Position numbers and translations under genes: made by a program. 41,729 nt of DNA from Pleurocapsa sp. MO_226.B13 (lineage in GTDB: Bacteria > Cyanobacteriota > Cyanobacteriia > Cyanobacteriales > Xenococcaceae): the NCBI GenBank assembly GCA_030064795.1, contig JASJEI010000044.1, positions 1-41,729 of the forward strand, given 5' to 3'. The notes beneath the pieces are model-generated. The model worked only from the letters and a program-made list of their open reading frames with translations. It did no database searches and was not told the DNA's origin. Of the stretch, positions 8,771 through 17,000 are shown piece after piece (the first letter of the stretch is position 1; every line of letters begins with the position of its first letter).

Positions 8771-8840
8771 AATTGCTTGAAAATAACTAAATTGTGAATA
8801 GTAGAACCATTGTTATAGGAAATGGTTAATGATAAATGCT

Positions 8841-10139
8841 TTATACGCTAGTTTGCTGCCATTCTAAACGCTCTAAAGTGCGAGAGCGTTCTAGCGCACG
8901 CTCAAAACTTTCTAGTTTGGGATCGATGGTTAGAGGTTCGCCGATATAACCTTGGACGGCTTCTTGAGTCTTTAAGCCATTGCCAGTAATATAAACAACG
9001 GTTTTTTCATCAGGGTCTATTTTACCTGCTTCGACTAGTTTTTTGAGTACCGCGATCGTAGTACCGCCAGCAGTTTCAGTAAAGATACCTTCGGTTTCTG
9101 CTAGTAGCTTCATGCCTTCGACTATTTCAGCATCGGTTACAGATTCGATATTACCGTTGGTTTTGCGAGCAATATTTAAGGCATAGTAACCATCGGCAGG
9201 ATTTCCGATCGCGATCGACTTGGCAATTGTATTAGGTTTAACGGGAGAAACAAAGTCTCTACCTTCTTTGAATGCTTGAGCGATAGGAGAACAGCCTTCT
9301 GCTTGCGCCCCACTGAAGCGGACTGTTTTTTCTTCTACCAAACCTACTTTGACAAATTCGCTGAAGCCTTTATAAATTTTGGTAAATAGCGAACCAGAAG
9401 CTAAAGGTGCAACAATATGGTCTGGTAGTTCCCAACCTAACTGTTCTGCTACCTCAAAACCAAGCGTCTTAGAACCTTCGGAGTAATAGGGACGCAGATT
9501 GATGTTCACGAAACCCCAACCATAAGTGTTGCCTACTTCAGAACAAAGACGGTTTACTTGGTCGTAGTTGCCTCTAACTGCCATCAGCGTAGGGTTGTAA
9601 ATCAAAGTCCCCAAGACTTTTCCTGCTTCTAAGTCCGAAGGAATAAATACACAACAGTCCATTCCCGCATGAGCAGCGATCGCAGCTGTAGAATTGGCTA
9701 AGTTACCAGTACTGGCACAGGATACGGTCGAAAATCCTAGTTCTCTAGCGCGAGTTAAGGCTACTGATACTACCCTGTCTTTAAAGCTCAGGGTAGGCAT
9801 ATTTACTGCATCGTTTTTGATATAGAGATTTTTTAGACCCAGACGACGAGCCAAACGATGGGATTTTACTAAAGGAGTCATTCCCGTCCCCACATCAATG
9901 GGGTTTTCACTCTCCACAGGCAAAAATGCTTTGTAACGCCAAATAGAATGAGGCCCTGCTGCAATACTTTCGCGAGTTACTTGGCGACGGATTTCATCGT
10001 AGTCGTAAGCGACTTCTAAAGGAGAAAAGGTTTCTTCGCAAACATTAAGTGCTTTGAGGGGGTATTTGACCCCACCTTCTTTAGAAACTAAATGCGTGAA
10101 AGTCTTGCCCGTCTTGGTTTCGATAGGTGTCTGAGTCAT
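8841..10139 (-). CDS. thrC: Threonine synthase
   Basis: A 432-residue PLP-dependent fold-type II enzyme that converts O-phospho-L-homoserine to threonine. The PLP lysine is Lys120 in LSFKDR. The phosphate-binding loop region is near LASGSLFTK and the substrate loop near CASTGNLANSTAA. The N-terminal part with FSPLEVAYDYDEIRR and WRYKAFLPV matches the longer ThrC form. Start ATG at 10139. It is the first gene of a likely thrC-moaD unit. A sulfhydrylase-like side function with the neighbouring carrier protein cannot be excluded from sequence. Confidence 0.93.
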   Translation of the reverse strand: MTQTPIETKTGKTFTHLVSKEGGVKYPLKALNVCEETFSPLEVAYDYDEIRRQVTRESIAAGPHSIWRYKAFLPVESENPIDVGTGMTPLVKSHRLARRLGLKNLYIKNDAVNMPTLSFKDRVVSVALTRARELGFSTVSCASTGNLANSTAAIAAHAGMDCCVFIPSDLEAGKVLGTLIYNPTLMAVRGNYDQVNRLCSEVGNTYGWGFVNINLRPYYSEGSKTLGFEVAEQLGWELPDHIVAPLASGSLFTKIYKGFSEFVKVGLVEEKTVRFSGAQAEGCSPIAQAFKEGRDFVSPVKPNTIAKSIAIGNPADGYYALNIARKTNGNIESVTDAEIVEGMKLLAETEGIFTETAGGTTIAVLKKLVEAGKIDPDEKTVVYITGNGLKTQEAVQGYIGEPLTIDPKLESFERALERSRTLERLEWQQTSV

Positions 10140-10379
10140 GTCTTAACTTCAATTTCGCTAACAGTGATTTTGATAGTATCACAGCTAAAAACATGCGGTC
10201 AAACATACCCGATAATTTTAGTCGGGATTATTTTTACCAGGTTGGGACAAAAAAAACGAGATATTAAATCCCGCTAGAAATACGATTTAAGTTCTGGGAT
10301 CTGGTGAGTGGAGAATTAAAGCAAACCGTTACAGGAGATAGCGACTCAACGTACTTAAATCCACTGTTAGTTTTTTGGC

Positions 10380-11891
10380 TTACGCGCCTTGTTCGATTAA
10401 CTCCATTACCTGGACGTATGCTGGATCGTCGTCTTGAATCTCTCTTTCTTCAATACTAATGTCATCGAGAATAGCTCTGCGGGCATTTTCGGCAATCACA
10501 GCGTTGGCAATCAACTCTAGGGCATCTAAGCGATCGAGATCGTTGAGTGCTTCTGCATATTTTCGGCTATGGGTATGTCGGACTGATTCCTGACAATAAT
10601 TTGATAATTCTCGACTTTCGGTCATCACCCTAAAGGCAAACTCTTTTTCGATTTCGTTACCACACAAACCTTTATAAAGAAGGTTTACCATCGAGGCATC
10701 GTGACAAGGAATAGAATACTTTTCTTCGATTTGAGGCCAATATTTTAGGGCTTTTAATCCCTCTAAAGCTCCTTTATTGAGACCAGCATATTCGCACCAC
10801 TGCTCAAATTCTTCAATGTTAATTGGACAGCGACCATGTTCGCGCATTCCCCTTCCGAGAACCTGTCCCGCCTGAAAGTTTCTCGTAGGCTGACCCGTTA
10901 CGGGCAGCATCATACTACCTCGGACATCTGCTACGATCGCCGTTAGTTGCGAAAAAGTGTGGTCGCGTACTTGTTCGGTAAAACTGCCCTTATTTAAAGT
11001 TGCTTCAATTCTAGGTACGGCGTAACCTAACTCGGTTAAAGCTATGGGTTGCTGTTGATATAGTTTATAGCGATCGCGTCGAAACATCGAGACGTTTGCT
11101 GCTTGGTCGAGACATTGATTGAGCAATAACGTCAGTAAGGTGGGTAAAATTCCTGGGTTTTGTTCGTGGTATTCGTAGCCAAACCCAGCAAAAATAGAAG
11201 CCATGTTTTTTGCCGCCTTGATATATTGGGCCTCTACATTATGAATTCCAGGAGAAACTTGGATGTTGGGAGAAAGTTTATTGAGCATCTGCGCCCCGAT
11301 CAGTGCTGTTAGAGCATTGGGATGGCAAAAATTAGCGGTAAAGCTGTCAACGGGGCCGCGCAGATCGCCATGGCGATGAAAACCAGAGAAAAAAGCTAAA
11401 TTTGGATATTTTTCGCATAGTACATAGGAATTGTTTTCTTGTTCGTCGTGGTTGAAAGAACCCGCAAGACAGGCAAGGACTACATTGGGACGTTGTAGTT
11501 TTTCTCGCAGCTGACGAGCTTCCGCCAGATCTTGTTCTATGTATTTACTGTTCGCGCTCAACAGCACTAGATCGCATTTTTCAATCAGATATTCTAAATT
11601 GTTGGCAACTGACTCCTCTCCGTGTTTGTGGTGAGCCATTCGCTTCATTTTGACTACGTGTCTGGCATCCATGCCTCGAATTTCATCTTCCGAAAATGCT
11701 CCCATTAGATCTCTACCCATACGAGGAGCAAGTAAGAGAGATTTTTCCGTCTTTTGCATGGCAGAATTATATGCCAGAGAAGCTGGATATAAACCAATAC
11801 TATAGAAACCTACTTTAGCTTTGCTTAACTTACGAATTCGCTGTTTGACAACCTTTTTATTTAACGAATCACTGAAAAAACTGTTAAACAT
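10380..11891 (-). CDS. Conserved-looking protein, possible NAD-binding dehydrogenase-like fold
   Basis: A 503-residue soluble protein that I cannot name. The N-terminal part has a Rossmann-like pattern: VGFYSIGLYPASLAYNSAM (about 27-45), LLLAPR at a second strand, CDLVLLSAN (about 107-115) and NVVLACLAG. The middle has YIKAAKNMASIFAGFGYEY (about 224-242), reminiscent of the helical domain of glycerol-3-phosphate or opine-type dehydrogenases. The C-terminus is helical and acidic. There is no signal peptide or membrane helix. It stands alone between thrC and the VWA gene, all on the minus strand. I infer an NAD(P)-binding protein of unknown substrate, with low certainty. Confidence 0.7.
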   Translation of the reverse strand: MFNSFFSDSLNKKVVKQRIRKLSKAKVGFYSIGLYPASLAYNSAMQKTEKSLLLAPRMGRDLMGAFSEDEIRGMDARHVVKMKRMAHHKHGEESVANNLEYLIEKCDLVLLSANSKYIEQDLAEARQLREKLQRPNVVLACLAGSFNHDEQENNSYVLCEKYPNLAFFSGFHRHGDLRGPVDSFTANFCHPNALTALIGAQMLNKLSPNIQVSPGIHNVEAQYIKAAKNMASIFAGFGYEYHEQNPGILPTLLTLLLNQCLDQAANVSMFRRDRYKLYQQQPIALTELGYAVPRIEATLNKGSFTEQVRDHTFSQLTAIVADVRGSMMLPVTGQPTRNFQAGQVLGRGMREHGRCPINIEEFEQWCEYAGLNKGALEGLKALKYWPQIEEKYSIPCHDASMVNLLYKGLCGNEIEKEFAFRVMTESRELSNYCQESVRHTHSRKYAEALNDLDRLDALELIANAVIAENARRAILDDISIEEREIQDDDPAYVQVMELIEQGA

Positions 11892-12056
11892 TATTTATTT
11901 TTTTTTATATTTTGTAGACTCTAGCTTTAGTAGTTTATCAAGATTTAATAAAAAGACTAAATTGCTAGGATCTGTGGTAGCGATTTTGGCTCGGCAAAGT
12001 CGCCTACAAGGGCGAGCTTCAGACCTAATTATTTCGGCGAATTATAACGGTGTTGA

Positions 12057-13298
12057 CTATTCTCGTAAGATCGTTTTAGATACCAAACGAGTCTTTTTGC
12101 GATCGCCTTCAGACAAGTCTTTACCTATTTGTAACCGAGTGGCATTGGTTTGCAGTACTGTTGCACCTTGTTTGTCACCTAACTGGAGAGCGGTTTTAGC
12201 AGCGGTTTGTAACATGGTAGCTGCACCTGTGCGATCGCCATCTTGGAGTTTAGTTTCTGCAATTTGAGTTTGGCGATATTTGGCCAGAGTTAAAACATGA
12301 TGTTGTACCATCTCATTTGGTTGTGGCTGATATTGACTTTGAGCTTCTACTTCGATAACGACAACATCGGAATGTAAATTTTCTTGATTCGCGCCTGGAT
12401 CGTCATAGCGTAACTGTACCCCAGCAATTTTGTGTTTTCCAGGAGGCAGTTGATTGATATAAAAATTAATTAAAATTATTCTCGGTCGGTCGAGCATCAA
12501 ATCTCCGAGGCGAACACTAAAATAGTTACCTTCTAGTTGAATGGGTAACTCGATAGTTTCGGGAGAGACTTGGGCGACGGGTTTTAATTCTGCCAGTCGT
12601 ACTTTGGGCATCAACTCTACCGTCAAGCAGCTATTCGTCAAGCCCACAGATTGAGCGCGGGTAAATAGACGCTCGAATTCAACAATTGCCCGCTCTGGCT
12701 TTTCTATATAAGCCAGAGTACCCTGTGCCGAGTCAGAAATTTGCTCTAGAACATCTTGATTCCAATGTTCTCCAAAACCTAAAGTATCGATAGTAATATT
12801 GTATTCTGAGGCTAATTCTGCCAGCTTGAGGCAACGATGGTTATCTCCATGTTCGTTTTCGCCATCCGTTAGTAAAAAGATCCGAGAGACACAGTGCTGA
12901 TTGTGAGCAGCAATTTCTTTGATACCCAAGCGCATTCCTTCATCAATCGAAGTTCCGCCATCGGCGACCATCAGTCTAATCTTTTGTTTAATTGGTTCAA
13001 TATCATTAACTACTTGATTAGGAACAATTACCTTGGCCCGATGATCGAAGGTTACAATGCTAATGCGATCGCTTGGCTTAAGTTTCTCGATAATACCAAT
13101 AGCTGCTTCCTTGACCATAGTTAACGGTTTTTCAGACATTGAGCCACTGCGGTCTAAAACCAAGCACAGATTCAGAGGCAGATCTTGCGAGGGAGTATCG
13201 GCAACGGCTGATATGGCTAAAGATAACTGACGCTGACTACTGGTGATTTGAGCATCAATATTACTATCGCTTAGAAAGGATTGTAGACCAACTCTCAT
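12057..13298 (-). CDS. VWA domain protein (MIDAS intact)
   Basis: A 413-residue protein with a von Willebrand factor A domain at about 42-220. The metal-ion-dependent adhesion site is complete: DRSGSMS (Asp49, Ser51, Ser53), a Thr in GGTSIDEG and Asp in LLTDGENEHGD. A beta-rich region (about 225-330) and a helical tail with QTQIAETKLQDGDRTGA follow. No signal peptide or membrane helix is seen, so it is probably cytoplasmic. VWA domains of this kind mediate metal-dependent protein interaction. It lies next to the partner-switching genes. A ligand cannot be inferred. Start ATG at 13298. Confidence 0.88.
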   Translation of the reverse strand: MRVGLQSFLSDSNIDAQITSSQRQLSLAISAVADTPSQDLPLNLCLVLDRSGSMSEKPLTMVKEAAIGIIEKLKPSDRISIVTFDHRAKVIVPNQVVNDIEPIKQKIRLMVADGGTSIDEGMRLGIKEIAAHNQHCVSRIFLLTDGENEHGDNHRCLKLAELASEYNITIDTLGFGEHWNQDVLEQISDSAQGTLAYIEKPERAIVEFERLFTRAQSVGLTNSCLTVELMPKVRLAELKPVAQVSPETIELPIQLEGNYFSVRLGDLMLDRPRIILINFYINQLPPGKHKIAGVQLRYDDPGANQENLHSDVVVIEVEAQSQYQPQPNEMVQHHVLTLAKYRQTQIAETKLQDGDRTGAATMLQTAAKTALQLGDKQGATVLQTNATRLQIGKDLSEGDRKKTRLVSKTILRE

Positions 13299-13654
13299 AA
13301 TTACTAAAAAGATCGGATTTATGACTATTTAAAAAGATTAAATAATATTACTTTGGCGACCGCCTGTTTTTTACCAATTTTTTTACTTCTTTTGGTGATG
13401 ATTAAATATAATTAGTAATGTTTGATGTCACAATTTTTAGATAATTTGGTGCAATTCAATTCTGTCGCTTTTATCGGTAAAGCTAATTACTGTTTGCTAG
13501 CTACAAATTACTAAAAACTATTTTGTAGATAATCTAGACGATTTTTGATGATTTTTTGATAAAAGCGAAGCTCGAAGTGCAATTTACTATCGTTCTATTG
13601 CGGTTCTTTTGTTATACTTATCTAATACTTAATTATATTAAAATTTTTTACTAT

Positions 13655-13978
13655 ATGAATTCCCTTATTCAAATAATTGAACCAGAAGGCATTTTAGATG
13701 GAACTAAAGCTAATGAGTTTCAGCAACAGATCGAGCAAAGCGTAGAAAGTGGCGTACAGGCTATCTTGGTCGATTTCGGCCAGGTTACATTTATGGATAG
13801 CTCTGGATTGGGAGCCTTAGTAAAAGCATTCAAAACAGTTAAAGCTGCTGAAGTTGATTTTTTCTTATGTTCGATCAACGAACAAATTAAAATGCTGTTT
13901 GAATTAACTAGCATGGATACTTACTTTTCTATTTTGGATAATCGCGCCGAATTTACTGCCCAGCTACGCAAAAACTAA
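13655..13978 (+). CDS. STAS domain anti-sigma factor antagonist
   Basis: A 107-residue single-domain STAS protein of the SpoIIAA/RsbV type. The phosphorylation loop FMDSSGLGAL is intact (Ser49/Ser50). In this family the Ser is phosphorylated by an RsbW-type kinase and released by a PP2C phosphatase; both partner types are encoded within 2 kb. I chose ATG at 13655 because it starts exactly at the domain (MNSLIQIIEPEG). The in-frame upstream extension from 13556 would add a hydrophobic, non-homologous stretch. The gene converges on the phosphatase gene. Confidence 0.92.
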   Translation: MNSLIQIIEPEGILDGTKANEFQQQIEQSVESGVQAILVDFGQVTFMDSSGLGALVKAFKTVKAAEVDFFLCSINEQIKMLFELTSMDTYFSILDNRAEFTAQLRKN

Positions 13979-14093
13979 CAGTTTTAATAATTTCGTTTAA
14001 TTAATATCTGTTAGATGGTAGCAGCTATTTGACTAGTTAGATCATTTTTCTGGTTACTTTGATTGCGATCTTTTAGAGCCAAAAAACTAAATC

Positions 14094-15227
14094 TTAGAGG
14101 AAATCTATCTGCAAAATTGACAAATCATCTTCAAACTGGAAGTTTGGATGCCAAGTTCTAATGTATTGGAGTAAGCGTTGCAGATCTCTATCTGATGTCT
14201 GCTGATATTTTTTGAGTAGCTCGATCAGTTTATCTAGTCCCCAATGAGAGTTAACTTGCTGTTCGATCTCATAAATACCATCACTAAACACATAGAGGCT
14301 GGAATCGGCTTGGATATGACAAGTAGCGTTGACATATTTGATATCGGGAAACATCCCTACAGGTACTCCTGGTGTCTTGAGACGCTGTTCTAACGAAGTC
14401 TTGGCAGGCGTTAATAAAATTGCTGGGGGATGTCCTGCACTAGAATAAGTCAAGCTGCGATTCTGACAATCGTAAACACCATACCAAATTGTAAAATATT
14501 TATCGTTGCGATCGCTCATTTGAAAAGCTCTGTTTAATCCCTGCAACACCGTATGGGGCTGATAATAATCTACATTACTCAAGCCACGAGAACGCAAAAG
14601 GTTAACTACTGCCAGTGAGGGTAATGAAGCCCTCAAACCATGCCCTGAAACGTCTAATAAATAAAATACCAAATGGCGATCGTCCAACCAAAAATAATCG
14701 AAGCTATCTCCCCCTAGTTGTCGCGATGGAACAAAGCAAACATCAATGTTTAATGATGAATGTTGTAATGGTTCGGGCAAAATCGTACTGACATACTCTG
14801 CTGCTTCAGCTAATTCTGCCTCTAGTAGCTGTTTTTGATTTTGTAAATCCTTACTCAACTGATGTAGTCTCAAGCCAGCACGAACTCTTGCCGTTAGCTC
14901 GTTCATTTCGATCGGCTTACACAAAAAGTCATCTGCCCCAGCATCCAAACCTTTAATTCGATCTTCTACAGAATCTAAAGAAGTCAAGAGAATAAAAAAA
15001 GTAGTAGATAGTTCGGGGGTAGACTTAATCTGGGAGCATACCTCCAAGCCATTTTTGCGAGGCATGATCCAGTCACAAATAATCAAAGCTGGACGAATTG
15101 TTCTGGCCTTGATCAAACCTTCCTCACCATCGCTTGCTAGGGTAATATCATAACCCTGCATATTCAGAGTTCGTTCTAACAGCAGTTGAGTTGTATAGTC
15201 ATCGTCAATAATCAAAATTTTAGCCAT
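14094..15227 (-). CDS. Response regulator with PP2C (SpoIIE/RsbU-type) phosphatase output
   Basis: A 377-residue protein. Residues 1-120 form a CheY-like receiver (acidic pocket DDD at 8-10, phosphoacceptor Asp52 in CDWIMP, then KPIEMNEL). A coiled-coil linker spans about 128-155. Residues about 160-377 form a PP2C/SpoIIE phosphatase with metal sites in LGGDSFDYF, LLDVSGHG, FSDGIYE and EDDLSILQI. The receiver should gate dephosphorylation of a STAS protein, most simply the one encoded at 13655. No sensor kinase gene is adjacent. It is transcribed divergently from the RsbW-like gene, sharing a 254-bp control region. Confidence 0.95.
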   Translation of the reverse strand: MAKILIIDDDYTTQLLLERTLNMQGYDITLASDGEEGLIKARTIRPALIICDWIMPRKNGLEVCSQIKSTPELSTTFFILLTSLDSVEDRIKGLDAGADDFLCKPIEMNELTARVRAGLRLHQLSKDLQNQKQLLEAELAEAAEYVSTILPEPLQHSSLNIDVCFVPSRQLGGDSFDYFWLDDRHLVFYLLDVSGHGLRASLPSLAVVNLLRSRGLSNVDYYQPHTVLQGLNRAFQMSDRNDKYFTIWYGVYDCQNRSLTYSSAGHPPAILLTPAKTSLEQRLKTPGVPVGMFPDIKYVNATCHIQADSSLYVFSDGIYEIEQQVNSHWGLDKLIELLKKYQQTSDRDLQRLLQYIRTWHPNFQFEDDLSILQIDFL

Positions 15228-15481
15228 AGTTCATTGATAGTTTTTTGTCTGATGACCGAAGGTTATGGCGATCGCTGTTTATACAGCAGTAAGATCCGAC
15301 GGAGCCATCTCTGAGCAAAAAGATAATTTCCCTTGTTAAACTAGGGAAAAAGATTCAACACCATCATATCTTTGAGGATACTAAAAAAAGCAAAAGTTAA
15401 GCAGAATGAAAATTATACTACTACCAGCCGTTAAAAATTCGAGTAAATTACCATCATAAGACGTATAGTGTATCAATATTT

Positions 15482-15943
15482 TTGCCTGTTATATTTTTCG
15501 AGGCGAAGAATAAGTTGAAAGTTCTACGAAGCATTAGTATGGAAGTCCCTAGTGACTTACAAGCATTAGACCAATTATTATTCCAGTTTAATCAGATTTA
15601 TCTAGATTTTATTCCTTACCGAGATTGGTTGCAGTGTAGACTAGCTTTAGCAGAAGGATTTACTAATGCAGTTAGACACGCCCACAAAAATCTACCTAAA
15701 GATATACCGATTAAAGTAGAAGTGCTAATCAGGCAAACTGATATAGAAATTAGAATTTGGGATTACGGCTCTGCTTTCGATCTAAGGGGCTTTATTACCG
15801 AAACAGCTCGCAAACATAATGGTTGGCTTGGTAGTGGGCGGGGTATTCCACTCTTAAATAAAATTGCCGATCGCCTTGATTATTACCGCACTGAAAAGCA
15901 ACAAAATTGCTTATTAATCGTCAAAAAATTTATTGAATATTAA
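15482..15943 (+). CDS. RsbW-like anti-sigma factor / serine kinase (HATPase)
   Basis: A 153-residue GHKL ATPase domain protein. The N box is EGFTNAVRHAHKN, the G1 box IWDYGSAFD and the G2 box GSGRGIPLL. These match SpoIIAB/RsbW-type kinases that phosphorylate STAS antagonists and may bind sigma factors. The start is uncertain: TTG at 15482 gives the longest form, while TTG at 15514 or ATG at 15539 would also keep the domain. It is divergent from the receiver-PP2C gene. Together with the STAS gene it completes a partner-switching set. No sigma factor gene is in the window. Confidence 0.9.
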   Translation: MPVIFFEAKNKLKVLRSISMEVPSDLQALDQLLFQFNQIYLDFIPYRDWLQCRLALAEGFTNAVRHAHKNLPKDIPIKVEVLIRQTDIEIRIWDYGSAFDLRGFITETARKHNGWLGSGRGIPLLNKIADRLDYYRTEKQQNCLLIVKKFIEY

Positions 15944-16011
15944 ACTGAAAATATTTAATAATTTCAGAATTAGTTATTAACTAACAATACAACAATACTA
16001 TTAAATTATAC

Positions 16012-16533
16012 TTATTCCTTGGTAAAAGCATCTTCGATGACAATAGTTTCTTTATAGGATTTTTCTTTAGAAGATGAAGCCCTATATTCAGTACGATCTT
16101 TATCGCAATAATTTAAGAATTGGCTACTGTCTGTAGTGTAAGTAATGTAATTGTAAGAAATTTTAATACCTTTACCAATATGAATTACATCTCCCGAAAC
16201 TAATCGATGTAAAGATTTTTTCTTACCATTAATTATAATACCATTACGACTTCGTTTTCTCTTACCCTTACCATCAATAATCCAATAAGAATAATCTACC
16301 TTCTGTCCATCTTCTGTATATCTCATCCAAGCTATAGTGGCATGATGGCGAGATGCTAACGGATCGTTAACAACCAGATCGTTGTGAGGATGACGACCTA
16401 GAGAAAAAACATGAGAATTAAGAGAAACTGCTCGTCTCGATTCTGGAGATTCCACAATCAGCACGTGTTTTCCTTTTGCTAGATCGGCTTTATTTAACTT
16501 GACTAAAGTTAGTTTGGATTTGGTGTCAGCCAT
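16012..16533 (-). CDS. FHA domain protein
   Basis: A 173-residue protein with a forkhead-associated domain at about 25-130. Phosphothreonine-binding residues are visible: Arg47 in SLGRHPHNDL, Ser61 and His64 in LASRHHATI, and Asn/Gly in the NGIIINGKK segment. The C-terminal 40 residues are charged and probably disordered. No enzymatic domain is present. FHA proteins read Ser/Thr phosphorylation, so it fits the signalling block, but no Ser/Thr kinase of the Hanks type is in the window. Confidence 0.9.
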   Translation of the reverse strand: MADTKSKLTLVKLNKADLAKGKHVLIVESPESRRAVSLNSHVFSLGRHPHNDLVVNDPLASRHHATIAWMRYTEDGQKVDYSYWIIDGKGKRKRSRNGIIINGKKKSLHRLVSGDVIHIGKGIKISYNYITYTTDSSQFLNYCDKDRTEYRASSSKEKSYKETIVIEDAFTKE

Positions 16534-17000
16534 GTGGTTGGATTATAGACTTTAAGATCTATTACTAGAGATTCGAGTAAGGCAGCTAAAAATATTGTCT
16601 TAATAATTACGTATTTATTAGTTTTGGGCGACGCTCGCAGCACCAAATGCTTGTCCTTATGTACCATGTCAGTTGTCCGTGGAACATCTCTACTTTAACG
16701 AAGTGAAGGCAAGCCCTGTCGTTTAGGGGCAGGGTACTGTTCCCCAGAAAAGGAGTTGTGGCTCGCACCAGAATAATTATATTGTGCAGTTGAAAAATAC
16801 TATCGTAGTTTACGGAGCAACTAATTAGAATTTACTTTAAACTTCATAATCTATTTTTTTAACTATGTGTTTTTTTAACTAAGTACATTTTAATCTAAAA
16901 AAAATGATTAGCAATATTGTTTACTCTTTCAAAGTGAACTAGGATACTATAAGCTAATGTCATCAGTAAAACTATGGAATTATTATAGTTTTAGTTATTT
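16534..17000. other. Intergenic, 467 bp, with IS relic
   Basis: Contains a probable transposon relic at 16620-16735 (listed separately). The rest is AT-rich with no coding frame I can support. It separates the FHA and dnaE-C genes, both on the minus strand. Their spacing argues against a shared transcript. Confidence 0.5.
16620..16735 (+). mobile_element. Probable relic of an IS200/IS605-type right end (tnpB 3' scrap)
   Basis: A short frame ends ...VEHLYFNEVKASPVV at TAG 16724-16726. This resembles the extreme C-terminus of TnpB proteins. It overlaps a hairpin CCCTG (16714-16718) / CAGGG (16730-16734) around GTTTAGGG, as in the subterminal hairpins of such elements. Nothing else of the element remains. 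The call rests on remembered family style, so it is tentative. Confidence 0.35.

Noticed and set aside
13556..13654. Upstream extension of the STAS gene from ATG 13556
   Set aside because: It would add 33 hydrophobic residues before a domain that normally starts at the N-terminus. ATG 13655 fits better.
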